A DNA stretch of 64,000 nucleotides from UBA7672 sp963784415 (GTDB taxonomy: Bacteria; Pseudomonadota; Alphaproteobacteria; Caulobacterales; Hyphomonadaceae). Where the stretch lies: contig CAWARK010000013.1 of the NCBI GenBank assembly GCA_963784415.1, forward strand, positions 369,442 to 433,441, in the 5' to 3' direction. The number at the start of each line of letters is the position of its first letter. Within the stretch, counting starts at the first letter, position 1. The notes under the pieces are model-generated. The model made no database searches and was not told where the DNA came from. It saw only the letters and a list, made by a program, of their open reading frames with translations. The translations under genes were made by a program, and so were the position numbers. Positions 8,426 to 17,031 of the stretch are shown piece after piece.

Positions 8426-8887
8426 TCAGATTTCAGACTTGTCTGAGTTGGTCAGATGGCCGCGAACCCATGCGACCAGGGCGTCTGCCTTGATCAGTCC
8501 GGCCTTGCGGTCGATGACGCGGCCATCGCGGAACAGGATCAGCGCGGGGATGCCAGACACGCCAAGCGTGCTGACTATCTGGCTATGATCAGCGTTGAGC
8601 TTCAAAAGGCGCGCGTGCCCCGCTAGCTTGCTGGCTGCCGCAGTAAATTGCGGCGCCATGGCGGTACATGGACCGCACCACGGGGCCCAAACATCTATGA
8701 GGACAAGGCCCGGCGATTTCTCAAGAACCTGCTTCAACTGACCGTCGTCAACCTCGGCTGGCGCATCGAGTCCCAGCGGCGCGCCACAGCGGCCACACTT
8801 GGCGGCAGCTGCGGGTTTGTTGGCGGGGATGCGATTTGCAGATCCGCAGGAGATGCAAACGGCTTGGCTGGAAAGCGCGACGCTCAT
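8426..8887 (-). CDS. trxC: Thioredoxin 2 (zinc-ribbon thioredoxin)
   Basis: 153 residues. It opens with a zinc ribbon of two C-x-x-C pairs (V-C-I-S-C and K-C-G-R-C, residues 11-34), then a thioredoxin fold with W-A-P-W-C-G-P-C at about residues 67-74 and the cis-proline G-I-P-A. That domain order defines thioredoxin 2. It reduces protein disulfides and persulfides in the cytosol. Only four bases separate it from the SQR stop, so it is co-transcribed; the likely job is to reduce persulfides made by SQR or the rhodanese. Confidence 0.9.
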   Translation of the reverse strand: MSVALSSQAVCISCGSANRIPANKPAAAAKCGRCGAPLGLDAPAEVDDGQLKQVLEKSPGLVLIDVWAPWCGPCTAMAPQFTAAASKLAGHARLLKLNADHSQIVSTLGVSGIPALILFRDGRVIDRKAGLIKADALVAWVRGHLTNSDKSEI

Positions 8888-8891
8888 TGGT

Positions 8892-10163
8892 TCATCCCTT
8901 CAGCTTGTGGATCCCAAGGGTGTCCATCACGAGCTTTTCGTAGAACGGCTCGCTCTCACCCTTCCTGATCTTGCCAATGAAGTAGGATTCGAAGCCCGCC
9001 TTCGCCATGTGGACCCAGCCGCCTTTGGCAGACCAGTTCACATTGCGCGGCGGGATCTGCGGTTGGGCCACAAAGACAACGCCGCCATCACCAAAGTCGG
9101 CGAGGCAGACCGCGTTCCATGTTGCTTCAGCATCCGCTGGCTCGCCGCGCAGCAGGGCTCCGATGTTGTGGGCCGTAGCTGTCACCATGGATTCGATCAT
9201 GAACCCTGTCTTCGGGACGCCAACCGGAACCGGCGTCTTGCCCATGGGCGGGATCGCGACGGTGACGCCAATACTGAAGATGTTCTGGTAGGTCGGGTTA
9301 CGCTGGTGCTTGTCGATCAGGACGAAGCCGCGCGGGTTCACGAGGTTTTCAACGCCACGAATGGCCGACACGCCCCGGAAGGCGGGCAACATCATAGAGA
9401 AGGCGAAGGGCAGGGCATGGGTCGTCTTGACCGCCCCATCCTCGCCGACTTCTTCCACGTGCATCATCCCTGCTTCGACGCTGGTGACGCGCGCGTTTGT
9501 GATCCACTTCATGTGACGGTTGCGCATCTCGCTTTCGAGCAGGCCTTTTGTGTCGCCGACGCCGTCGAGGCCGAGGTGTCCGATGTAGGGCTCGGAGGTC
9601 ACGAAGGTCATCGGAACCTTGTCGCGGATCTTGCGCTTGCGGAGCTCGGTATCGAGGATCATCGCGAACTCGTAGGCGGGGCCGAAGCACGACGCGCCTT
9701 GGACGGCGCCGACGACAATCGGCCCCGGGTTCTTGCAGAATGCCTCGAAGGCCGCCGCGGTTTTCTCGGCGTGCTCGACCTGGCAGATCGACTGCGTGAA
9801 GCCCTGGGGTCCAAGCCCGGGAATTTCGTCAAAGGCCAGATCGGGCCCGGTTGCGATGATCAGATAGTCGTAAGTGATGGATTGTCCGTCCTCGAGTTCC
9901 AGCCGGTTCTCCGCAGGAACGACGCGGGATGCGCCGATGGATACGAAGTTGATGCCCTTTTTCTTCATGACGGGGCGGAGATCGACTTCGATGTCTTTCC
10001 GCTTGCGCCAGTTGACGGCAACCCAGGGGTTCGACGGAACGAACTGGTAGATCGCGCCTTTTGAAACGACCGTGATTTCGTCTTCCTTGCGGAGATTCTC
10101 GCGCACTTCATAGGCTGCGATCGCGCCACCAAGTCCTGCGCCGAGTACGACGATGTGTGCCAT
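8892..10163 (-). CDS. sqr: Sulfide:quinone oxidoreductase
   Basis: 423 residues from the ATG at 10163, which has GGGAGG upstream; longer readings extend into the divergent promoter. The N-terminus is a dinucleotide fold (V-V-L-G-A-G-L-G-G, residues 5-13). Cysteines 127, 159 (in G-A-S-C-F-G-P-A-Y-E-F) and 353 (V-C-L-A-D-F-G-D-G-G) match in place the three redox cysteines of characterised SQRs. The amphipathic C-terminus (W-S-A-K-G-G-W-V-H-M onward) is the membrane anchor. It oxidises sulfide to sulfane sulfur and passes electrons to quinone. It leads an operon with trxC and a DUF2892 protein, divergent from an ArsR sensor. Confidence 0.9.
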   Translation of the reverse strand: MAHIVVLGAGLGGAIAAYEVRENLRKEDEITVVSKGAIYQFVPSNPWVAVNWRKRKDIEVDLRPVMKKKGINFVSIGASRVVPAENRLELEDGQSITYDYLIIATGPDLAFDEIPGLGPQGFTQSICQVEHAEKTAAAFEAFCKNPGPIVVGAVQGASCFGPAYEFAMILDTELRKRKIRDKVPMTFVTSEPYIGHLGLDGVGDTKGLLESEMRNRHMKWITNARVTSVEAGMMHVEEVGEDGAVKTTHALPFAFSMMLPAFRGVSAIRGVENLVNPRGFVLIDKHQRNPTYQNIFSIGVTVAIPPMGKTPVPVGVPKTGFMIESMVTATAHNIGALLRGEPADAEATWNAVCLADFGDGGVVFVAQPQIPPRNVNWSAKGGWVHMAKAGFESYFIGKIRKGESEPFYEKLVMDTLGIHKLKG

Positions 10164-10204
10164 GGATGTTCCTCCCGGGTTTCGCGTCAACCGGTATTGA
10201 CAAT

Positions 10205-10224
10205 ATATGCGTACACACGCATAT
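10205..10224. promoter_or_regulatory. Operator between SQR and its ArsR regulator
   Basis: ATATGCGT (10205-10212) and ACGCATAT (10217-10224) are perfect eight-base arms around ACAC. A second overlapping pair, GCATA at 10219 and TATGC at 10232, extends the site toward the ArsR start. It sits midway in the 90-base divergent gap, so one bound repressor would cover both promoters. Such a gap is the standard location for a BigR/SqrR-type operator. Confidence 0.65.
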
Positions 10225-10253
10225 GCGCAAGTATGCAAATAAAAGTTGCAGAC

Positions 10254-10559
10254 ATGGCAGAGCGGGCGTCGGACGCCAGCGATCTCCTGAGGACGCTGGC
10301 AAGTCCGCATCGTCTCATGATCGTGTGCCGGCTGATTGAGGGAGATCAATCTGTTGGCGGTCTCGCAGCCGACCTTGATCTGCAACAGACACTGGTGTCG
10401 CAGCATCTGGCAATCCTGCGGCGTCAGCGTGTCGTCGAGGCGAAGCGCGCGGGCCAGACTATGCGTTACCGTTTGAGCAGCGGTGTTGCGCGGGCAATCG
10501 CGGAGACGCTGGCGACCCATTTCTGCGCGACCCCCGCCAAAGGCCTTCAAGCAAGTTGA
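10254..10559 (+). CDS. SqrR/BigR-type persulfide-sensing ArsR repressor
   Basis: 101 residues from the ATG at 10254 (an ATG at 10233 is possible; neither has a clear ribosome-binding site). Helix 2 reads L-A-S-P-H-R-L-M-I-V-C-R-L with Cys25, and Cys91 lies in the last helix (T-H-F-C). The 66-residue spacing is the same as between the paired cysteines of SqrR and BigR, which form a polysulfide bridge. The recognition helix is D-L-Q-Q-T-L-V-S-Q-H-L-A-I-L. It is divergent from SQR across a 20-bp inverted repeat and is followed ten bases later by a rhodanese, so it very probably represses both in the absence of sulfide. Confidence 0.85.
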   Translation: MAERASDASDLLRTLASPHRLMIVCRLIEGDQSVGGLAADLDLQQTLVSQHLAILRRQRVVEAKRAGQTMRYRLSSGVARAIAETLATHFCATPAKGLQAS

Positions 10560-10569
10560 GGAATTGTCG

Positions 10570-10932
10570 ATGTTCAAGTCACCTACCGTACCGACAGAAA
10601 CGCCGCAGCAGGTACATGATGCTATGGCGCGGGGCGATATTGTGCTGATCGATGTGCGCGAGCCGTCTGAATATGCGGCCGAGCGGATTCACGGTGCGAT
10701 GCTGTTTCCCCTCTCGACCTTTGATCCCGCCGCTCTTCCCGACGCGGTGGGCAAGCAGATCGTACTCCAGTGCGGCTCTGGAAAGCGCTCCGAGATGGCC
10801 TTCCAGAAAGCTGCCTCGGCGGGGGTCCTGGTCCGAAGCCACATGGGTGGCGGTCTCATGGCCTGGAAGGCGGCCGGGCTTCCGGTTGTCTCGACCGATC
10901 CATCAACCGGCGCCGTTCGCGACCGCTTCTAG
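10570..10932 (+). CDS. Rhodanese-like sulfurtransferase, single domain
   Basis: 120 residues with GAGG eight bases before the ATG. It has a single rhodanese domain: I-D-V-R-E-P-S-E-Y near residue 30 and the active-site loop L-Q-C-G-S-G-K-R-S with catalytic Cys near residue 64, then G-G-L-M-A-W. It transfers sulfane sulfur between SQR products, glutathione and protein thiols in the cytosol. It lies ten bases after the persulfide-sensor gene and nineteen before the efflux adaptor, suggesting one transcript. Confidence 0.85.
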   Translation: MFKSPTVPTETPQQVHDAMARGDIVLIDVREPSEYAAERIHGAMLFPLSTFDPAALPDAVGKQIVLQCGSGKRSEMAFQKAASAGVLVRSHMGGGLMAWKAAGLPVVSTDPSTGAVRDRF

Positions 10933-10950
10933 AGACCAGAAGGGATGGGC

Positions 10951-11988
10951 ATGCGCTACCTGTTTGGAAGTTTGGTATTGGCGACCTCGCTGCTCGCCGC
11001 TGGCTGTGGCGGGGCATCGACGCAGGCGCCTGGCGCAGAGGCGGGCGCTGCATCGGCCGCACTGACAGTGACAGAGCGCACCGTGCCAGATTTTCGGATG
11101 GTCTCCGCTATTCTGACCAATCGTGACGTTGGCGATGCCCGCGCCAGGATTGGCGGCCGCATTACACAGATCCTGGTAAAGGAAGGCGACAAGGTACGCG
11201 CGGGGCAGGTTGTCGCCGTGATCGGGGACGAGCGCATTTCGCTGGAGGCGGACGCCGCTGCTGCTTCTGTAAGAGCCGCCGAGGCGGCTAGCCAGCAAGC
11301 CCAGCAGGACCTGCAGCGCGCCGAGCGGCTCTTCACCAGCGGCGCCATCTCTAAGGCTGCAATTGATCAGGCACGGTCGGCTGCCAAGGGTGCGGAAGCC
11401 CAGACGCAATCTGCGCGCGCGCAGGCCGGCGCCGCCCGAGCGCTGAATAGCCAGGGGCAGGTCGTCGCCCCGTCCGCAGGCGAAGTGACCCGTATTCCGG
11501 CTCCGCGTGGCGCCGTCATCATGCCGGGGGAAGTCGTCGTTCTGATCACGACGGGCGCTCCCGTTCTTCGGATCGAATTGCCCGAGTCTGAGGCGGCTAA
11601 CCTGAAGCAGGGGCAGTCTATCCGGTTCCTGAGCGACGACAGTGAAGAGCCGCGGCTGGCCACGATCCGTCAGGTTTATCCTGCGGTGACATCGGGTCGA
11701 GTCATGGCGGATATCGACGCGTCCGGCATTGACCGTCAGCTTATCGGTGGTCGCGTGCGCGTATTGGCGCCCGCCGGCGAACGCCTGGCAATCGTTGTTC
11801 CCGATACCTACATCGATACGCGCTACGGAGCCGACTATGTGCGGCTCAGCCGAAAGGGCGGCGCCACGATCGAAGCCCCGGTGCAGCGCGGATCGCGCGT
11901 TCCGCTTGAGGACATGCCCGATGGCGTCGAGATCCTGTCGGGTCTGCGAGCTGGCGACGTCATCCTGCCGGTGGAGCGCGCGTCGTGA
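10951..11988 (+). CDS. RND efflux periplasmic adaptor lipoprotein
   Basis: 345 residues. The start at 10951 has AGAAGGG six bases away; the ATG at 10945 abuts that box. The signal ends L-A-A-G-C-G, a good lipobox. Then follow the biotinyl-lipoyl-like half (R-A-R-I-G-G-R-I-T-Q-I-L-V-K-E-G-D-K-V), a Gln/Ala-rich coiled-coil hairpin (about residues 90-150), and the V-V-A-P-S-A-G-E-V second half-motif with beta-barrel. The hairpin is short compared with AcrA. It bridges the RND pump to an outer-membrane channel. Its stop overlaps the pump start by four bases. Confidence 0.85.
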   Translation: MRYLFGSLVLATSLLAAGCGGASTQAPGAEAGAASAALTVTERTVPDFRMVSAILTNRDVGDARARIGGRITQILVKEGDKVRAGQVVAVIGDERISLEADAAAASVRAAEAASQQAQQDLQRAERLFTSGAISKAAIDQARSAAKGAEAQTQSARAQAGAARALNSQGQVVAPSAGEVTRIPAPRGAVIMPGEVVVLITTGAPVLRIELPESEAANLKQGQSIRFLSDDSEEPRLATIRQVYPAVTSGRVMADIDASGIDRQLIGGRVRVLAPAGERLAIVVPDTYIDTRYGADYVRLSRKGGATIEAPVQRGSRVPLEDMPDGVEILSGLRAGDVILPVERAS

Positions 11989-14900
11989 AACTCGGCATTT
12001 CGGGCAAGCTGACCGAAGCGACCATCCGCTCGCCGCTGACGCCTCTCTTCCTGCTCACAGCGATTGCGCTCGGCCTGCTAGCCCTCTTCACGATCCCGCG
12101 CGAGGAAGAGCCGCAAATCAGCGTGCCGATGGTGGACATCGCCGTCCGCGCCGATGGCCTCAAGGCGCCCGATGCCGCTGAACTGATCACCAAGCCGCTC
12201 GAGACCATCGTCAAGGCCATCGACGGCGTCGAGCATGTCTATAGCCAGACACAGGATGACGGCGTCCTCGTCACGGCCCGTTTCAAGGTGGGCACCGATC
12301 GCGACGATGCAATCCTGCGCATCCACGAGCGCATCCGCGCCAACTACGACAAGATCCCCACCGGAATTCCAGAGCCGCTGATCGTAGGGCGCGGCATCAG
12401 CGATGTACCGATCGTCGTGATTACGCTTGCTCCCGAAGCGGCAGCCGCAGACCGCTGGAACGATCAGGCGCTTTATCTGGTCGCAGAGGAACTGCAAACC
12501 GAGCTGGCCAAGGTCCAGGACGTTGGTCTCACCTTCATCGTGGGCGGCCGACCGCAGGAGATCCGGATCTCGCCAGATCCCGGCCGTATGGCGCTATACG
12601 GCGTGCCACTGAAATCAGTGATCGATACTGTCAGCAGCGCCAACGCCTCGTTCCCGGCAGGCGACCTGCGGAGTGTGGACAAGGTTCAGTCAGTCGCGGT
12701 TGGCAGCACGCTCGATACGGTTTCAGAGCTGGAGCTTCTCTCGATCCGCGCCGCCGACGGACGCACCGTCTATCTCCGGGACGTGGCGGACATTTCGCTG
12801 GGCGCACGTGAAGATCAGGCCCGCGCCTGGCGCTTCAGCCACGAAGCCGACTCTGTGCGCATGGCGCCGGCCGTAAGCCTCGCCATCGCCAAACGCGACG
12901 GGGCAAATGCAGTTGTGGTTTCCCAGGCGATCGAGCAGCGCCTCCATCAACTCGAAGGAAAGCTGATTCCCGAGGGCGTTTCGGCGAACATCTCACGCAA
13001 CTACGGCGAGACCGCGAACGAAAAGGCCAACGAGCTTCTTTTCCACTTGGCGCTGGCCACGATCAGCATCGTCGTCCTGATTGCGTTTGCAATTGGCGTG
13101 CGAGAGGCGCTCGTCACTGCCTTCGTGATCCCGACCACAATCCTGCTGACGCTCTTCGCGTCAAACCTGATGGGCTACACCATCAACCGGGTCAGTCTGT
13201 TCGCCATCATTTTCTCGATTGGCATCCTGGTTGATGACGCGATCGTGGTGATTGAAAATATCGCGCGCCATTGGGCGATGAAGGATAGCCGCTCGCGCTA
13301 CCAGGCCGCCATCGAAGCCGTGGCTGAGGTCGGAAACCCAACGATTGTAGCAACCCTCACTGTTGTCGCAGCGCTTCTGCCGATGATGTTCGTGTCCGGC
13401 CTTATGGGGCCGTACATGGCCCCGATCCCAGCGAACGCATCGGCCGCCATGCTGTTCTCCTTTTTCGTCGCCATGGTGCTGGCGCCATGGCTCATGGTCC
13501 GCTTCGCGCGGAAGACGCTGGCGCATGGCGGGGAAGGGCATGGCGGACACCAGGAGGACGGCGGCAAGTTGGGCCGCCTCTACCGCAAGGTCGCAACTCC
13601 CATCATTGCGTCGCGCAAGGCCTCAGTGATCTTCCTGGTCGTCGTCGGCGTCGTGACACTTGCCGCGTGCGCTCTCTTCGCGACCAAGACTGTGCGCGTG
13701 AAATTGCTGCCGTTCGATAACAAGTCCGAGCTTCAGGTCGTCGTCGACCTCCCCGAAGGCGCGACTATGGAGGCGACGGAGCGCGTCCTGATCGATGCTG
13801 CGGGCATCGTCAGCAGCATGCCGGAAGTGCTCGCGTCCGACGCCTATGCCGGCACGGCGTCCCCCTTCAATTTCAACGGCCTCGTTCGTCACTACTACCT
13901 GCGTAACAAGCCGGAGATGGGTGACCTTCAGGTCACGCTCGCGCCGAAGGACAAGCGCAGCAGATCGAGCCATGAGGTTGCCCTGGACATGCGCCAGCGT
14001 CTCAAGGCGCTTGAGTTGCCGGAAGGGACGTCCGTAAAGGTTGTGGAAGTGCCGCCCGGGCCGCCGGTGCTTGCTACCCTGTTGGCTGAAATCTACGGGC
14101 CCGATGCCGTCACACGCAGAGCTATCGCAACCGAGGTTCGCAAGATCTTCAACAGCGTTCCCTATATTGTCGATACGGATGACAGCTTTGGCCAACAGCG
14201 CCCGAGACTTCGCCTGACTCCAGATCGCTCGCAGATGGACTTCTTCGGGGTTGCTGAAGGCGACGTGATGCAGTCTATCGCCGTGACGCTCAACGGACAG
14301 GCGATCGGCTACTCCCATCGCGGTGAAGGCCGCAATCCCATCGGCATCGCGGTCCGCTTGCCTCAGTCAGCGCGCACCTGGTCCAAGGGTTTAGCCGCGA
14401 TGCCAGTCGCGCAGGCGGCTGACGGGTCACGCCTCATCGAAATGGGCGAACTTGTTCAAGCGCGAGACGAGATCGGCAGCTACCCGATCTTTAGGCGTGA
14501 TGGCCGCGCCGCTGAGATGGTCATGGCCGATCTGGCGGGCGCCTATGAGGCGCCAATCTACGGCATGCTCGACGTGCAGGCAGCCATCGAGGCTCACGAC
14601 TGGGGCGCTCTGCCCAAGCCCGTGATCAGTTTTTACGGCCAACCCGACAACGAGTCCAAGCCGACGCTCCTATGGGATGGCGAATGGGAAATCACCTACG
14701 TCACATTCCGCGACATGGGCGCGGCGTTCGCGGTCGCGATCTTCGGCATCTACATTCTCGTCGTTGCGCAGTTCAAATCGTTCCGCCTACCGCTGGTGAT
14801 CCTGACACCCATCCCGCTAACCTTGATCGGCATTGTCATTGGCCATGTTCTGTTCAGCGCGCCTTTTACCGCCACGTCCATGATCGGATTCATCGCACTG

Positions 14901-15248
14901 GCGGGGATCATCGTCCGCAACTCGATCCTTCTGGTCGACTTCATTCGTCACTCCAAGGACACGGACAGGCCTCTACGCGATGTCCTGCTCGAGGCTGGAG
15001 CGATACGGTTCAAACCGATCCTGCTGACCGCTGTTGCTGCGATGATCGGAGCCGCCGTGATCCTCAGTGATCCTATTTTCCAGGGGCTCGCGATCTCGTT
15101 GCTTTTCGGTCTGGCGTCATCGACGCTTCTGACGGTGCTTGTGATTCCCGCCATCTATATCGCCACCCGGGATGACGGCCGGCCGATATCGAAGACGCCG
15201 ACGCCTGATCCTCTTCCAACTGCTCCGGTCATCGCGACGGAGAACTGA
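11985..15248 (+). CDS. RND-family efflux pump, inner-membrane subunit
   Basis: 1087 residues, starting at a GTG that overlaps the adaptor stop. It has the RND plan: one N-terminal helix, a large periplasmic loop, helices 2-6, a second loop and helices 8-12. G-I-L-V-D-D-A-I-V-V-I-E-N (about residue 410) carries the proton-relay aspartates of helix 4. After helix 6, about residue 510, a short His/Gly-rich segment (H-G-G-E-G-H-G-G-H-Q) stands in a cytosolic loop, which is unusual and could bind metal. Substrate cannot be read from sequence; its place in the sulfide cluster suggests a reduced-sulfur or thiol compound. No outer-membrane channel gene follows. Confidence 0.9.
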   Translation: MKLGISGKLTEATIRSPLTPLFLLTAIALGLLALFTIPREEEPQISVPMVDIAVRADGLKAPDAAELITKPLETIVKAIDGVEHVYSQTQDDGVLVTARFKVGTDRDDAILRIHERIRANYDKIPTGIPEPLIVGRGISDVPIVVITLAPEAAAADRWNDQALYLVAEELQTELAKVQDVGLTFIVGGRPQEIRISPDPGRMALYGVPLKSVIDTVSSANASFPAGDLRSVDKVQSVAVGSTLDTVSELELLSIRAADGRTVYLRDVADISLGAREDQARAWRFSHEADSVRMAPAVSLAIAKRDGANAVVVSQAIEQRLHQLEGKLIPEGVSANISRNYGETANEKANELLFHLALATISIVVLIAFAIGVREALVTAFVIPTTILLTLFASNLMGYTINRVSLFAIIFSIGILVDDAIVVIENIARHWAMKDSRSRYQAAIEAVAEVGNPTIVATLTVVAALLPMMFVSGLMGPYMAPIPANASAAMLFSFFVAMVLAPWLMVRFARKTLAHGGEGHGGHQEDGGKLGRLYRKVATPIIASRKASVIFLVVVGVVTLAACALFATKTVRVKLLPFDNKSELQVVVDLPEGATMEATERVLIDAAGIVSSMPEVLASDAYAGTASPFNFNGLVRHYYLRNKPEMGDLQVTLAPKDKRSRSSHEVALDMRQRLKALELPEGTSVKVVEVPPGPPVLATLLAEIYGPDAVTRRAIATEVRKIFNSVPYIVDTDDSFGQQRPRLRLTPDRSQMDFFGVAEGDVMQSIAVTLNGQAIGYSHRGEGRNPIGIAVRLPQSARTWSKGLAAMPVAQAADGSRLIEMGELVQARDEIGSYPIFRRDGRAAEMVMADLAGAYEAPIYGMLDVQAAIEAHDWGALPKPVISFYGQPDNESKPTLLWDGEWEITYVTFRDMGAAFAVAIFGIYILVVAQFKSFRLPLVILTPIPLTLIGIVIGHVLFSAPFTATSMIGFIALAGIIVRNSILLVDFIRHSKDTDRPLRDVLLEAGAIRFKPILLTAVAAMIGAAVILSDPIFQGLAISLLFGLASSTLLTVLVIPAIYIATRDDGRPISKTPTPDPLPTAPVIATEN

Positions 15249-15514
15249 GGCCAGTCTCTCTGGCTTGTCATTCACCGCAGCGATCAAGAAAAGGAGATGC
15301 ATCATGGCTACCAATGAAGGGACCCCGGACCGCGTGCTTCGCGTCATCGTCGGGCTTGTGGTTCTTTCGTGGTCATCGCGACGGAGAACTGAGGCCAGTC
15401 TCTCTGGCTTGTCATTCACCGCAGCGATCAAGAAAAGGAGATGCATCATGGCTACCAATGAAGGGACCCCGGACCGCGTGCTTCGCGTCATCGTCGGGCT
15501 TGTGGTTCTTTCGT
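15227..15514 (+). repeat. Perfect 144-bp tandem duplication
   Basis: Copy 1 spans 15227-15370 and copy 2 spans 15371-15514; I find no difference between them by eye. The unit contains the last seven codons of the RND gene, its stop, a ribosome-binding site (AAAAGGAG) and the first codons of the following DUF2892 gene. Because 144 is a multiple of three, both start codons stay in frame with the gene. The absence of mismatches implies a recent event. Confidence 0.9.
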
Positions 15515-15639
15515 TGGCCTTTGTCGGTCCGCAAACGCATTGGGCCTATCTGGGACTGTTACCTCTGCTCACCGGCGTCATGGGATTCTGCCCGGCTTAC
15601 GCCTTGCTCGGGATTAGAACCTGCAAACTGGCCAACTAA
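15448..15639 (+). CDS. DUF2892 small membrane protein
   Basis: 63 residues from the ATG in duplication copy 2. It has the DUF2892 pattern: an amphipathic start (T-P-D-R-V-L-R-V-I-V-G-L), a first helix, P-Q-T-H-W-A-Y-L-G-L-L-P-L-L-T-G, and G-F-C-P-A-Y-A-L-L-G with the family cysteine, ending in a second one (T-C-K-L). The duplication leaves an identical start and ribosome-binding site at 15304, from which translation would run through in frame to give a 111-residue form with a 48-residue extension. It belongs with SQR, rhodanese and the other DUF2892 protein in sulfane sulfur metabolism. Confidence 0.8.
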   Translation: MATNEGTPDRVLRVIVGLVVLSLAFVGPQTHWAYLGLLPLLTGVMGFCPAYALLGIRTCKLAN

Positions 15640-15714
15640 GGCGCAAGGGGCTCCTCACTGGACACCCATTCACGGAGAACGCGACCAGTGTTTCGGCCGC
15701 ACGAATGTCGCGAA

Positions 15715-15830
15715 TTGGGCGATGACCCGCCGTAACTCAGCACCATCGTCGAATGACTAAAGTCGATGGACTCGGCCGGATCGCCACGTTCGTAGTCTCG
15801 GCAAGCACGTGGCCCGTTGCGGCCATTCGC
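15715..15830. repeat. Intergenic repeat family, copy A
   Basis: It starts TTGGGCGATG, has CGAATGAC and TCGATGGACTCGGCCGGATCGCCAC in the middle and closes with CGGCCATTCGC. This order of blocks is shared with the copies at 16810, 21140 and 23937. It lies downstream of the DUF2892 gene. Confidence 0.6.
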
Positions 15831-15890
15831 GCCGTCCTCGCGTGAGGGCGGAATTTGTGGCTAGTTGGAGCGGGCCGTGGAGAGTTGGAG

Positions 15891-16799
15891 ATGCGGTTTC
15901 TGGTTCTGGTGTGTTTGGCGCTGGTTGCCGCCTGTGCGAGCATCGGTGGTGCGCGCGAATTTTCAACCGGTCAGGTTTGGCGGCTCAAAGACTCAAGGTT
16001 TGGGGATGGGAGCGTTACAATCGGCGCGATTGAGAGCCTAGGCAGTCGGAAGGTCGTGCATGTTTCCGTTTCTGGCTTGCCCGGCCCGCCCACGAACTTG
16101 CCCCTTTTCATAGCAATGCAGCGGGAAAATCCTCGCCTCCCCGAGGGCGAGCCGCTCCATTTGATTGCATCGGGCTTCGCTGAGGGGGAATGGTCGCCTC
16201 TGTCAGCCGATTTCACGATCCCCGTTGATGGTCCGAATACAACCATCAGCGTTCCGCACCTCGTTGTTTATGAGGAAAGACTCCGAGAAGCCGTGTCAGT
16301 GCTGGAGCGATCCGGCCCGCCGTTGAATTCGATGTTCGATATGAACTTCAAGATCTGGCACGATACGGAGAGTCGCTGGCCGGAGACGAATGATGGCAGT
16401 CTGAATCAACCCGTGACGAACCAGCTCGATGCGGTTTTGCAAGGCGCATCCAATCTCGCTTCCGATCAAAGGATGACCTTGCAAATGGGTCCGCCGCCCT
16501 CGGCTGTCGCGGAGGCGGGTGAAGTCGCCATTGATGATCCGGCTTTGGATCAGAGATGCCGTGAGATCGTGTCGTTGCTCAAGCAGGGCGTCAAGCAGGA
16601 CGAAATCTCCGAAATCAATGTCACGCTGTCAAACGTCGTCGTCACACGCAGCGAAAAATGGGGTTACGTCTGGCGCGCCGATGTCCACGACAATAACGCG
16701 CCGACAAATGAGGGAATGGGTCGGTCGGTCTGCTGGCGAAAAACTTCCGACGAACAGCCGGCAGTCACTTCATACCCTCTGCCAGACGTGCCGCACTGA
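15891..16799 (+). CDS. Lipoprotein of unknown function
   Basis: 302 residues from the ATG at 15891, which has GTTGGAG directly upstream. The leader M-R-F-L-V-L-V-C-L-A-L-V-A-A-C-A-S ends in a lipobox with the acceptor Cys at 15. The first 120 residues form a strand-rich domain (GQVWRLKD, VVHVSVSGLP, WSPLSADFTIPV). A middle helical part includes W-H-D-T-E-S-R-W. The end (residues 230-302) holds two cysteines and W-G-Y-V-W-R-A-D-V-H-D. I do not recognise the family. It is flanked on both sides by copies of the same intergenic repeat, which hints at a unit moved or duplicated together. Confidence 0.6.
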   Translation: MRFLVLVCLALVAACASIGGAREFSTGQVWRLKDSRFGDGSVTIGAIESLGSRKVVHVSVSGLPGPPTNLPLFIAMQRENPRLPEGEPLHLIASGFAEGEWSPLSADFTIPVDGPNTTISVPHLVVYEERLREAVSVLERSGPPLNSMFDMNFKIWHDTESRWPETNDGSLNQPVTNQLDAVLQGASNLASDQRMTLQMGPPPSAVAEAGEVAIDDPALDQRCREIVSLLKQGVKQDEISEINVTLSNVVVTRSEKWGYVWRADVHDNNAPTNEGMGRSVCWRKTSDEQPAVTSYPLPDVPH

Positions 16800-16809
16800 G
16801 TGTCGCATT

Positions 16810-16924
16810 TTGGGCGATGAACCGCCGCGCTCGTTGGGGCAGGGCGAGTGGCCGGACTGGATCGACTCAGCCCGATTGCCACATTCTCTATTCGGCGGCA
16901 CCGGGGCCCCTAGCTGCCGTTCGA
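16810..16924. repeat. Intergenic repeat family, copy B
   Basis: It starts TTGGGCGATG; its middle reads GGCCGGACTGGATCGACTC, and it then carries TATTCGGCGGCACCGGGGCC. It agrees closely with copy C at 21140 over its second half and lies in the gap between the lipoprotein and phospholipase D genes. Confidence 0.7.
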
Positions 16925-17031
16925 GCCGTGGGGGTATAGTTAAGTCCGGAAACAAATTCGCAGGTTCCGAAACGCCTCGATTTGCGCGGGATATTCGTCG
17001 TGGATCATCGCGTGCGAGGGGCCATCCACAG

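Noticed and set aside
8799..10064. 421-codon rightward frame opposite SQR
   Set aside because: Mirror of the SQR codon usage; its protein has no recognisable fold while the SQR strand has all three redox cysteines.
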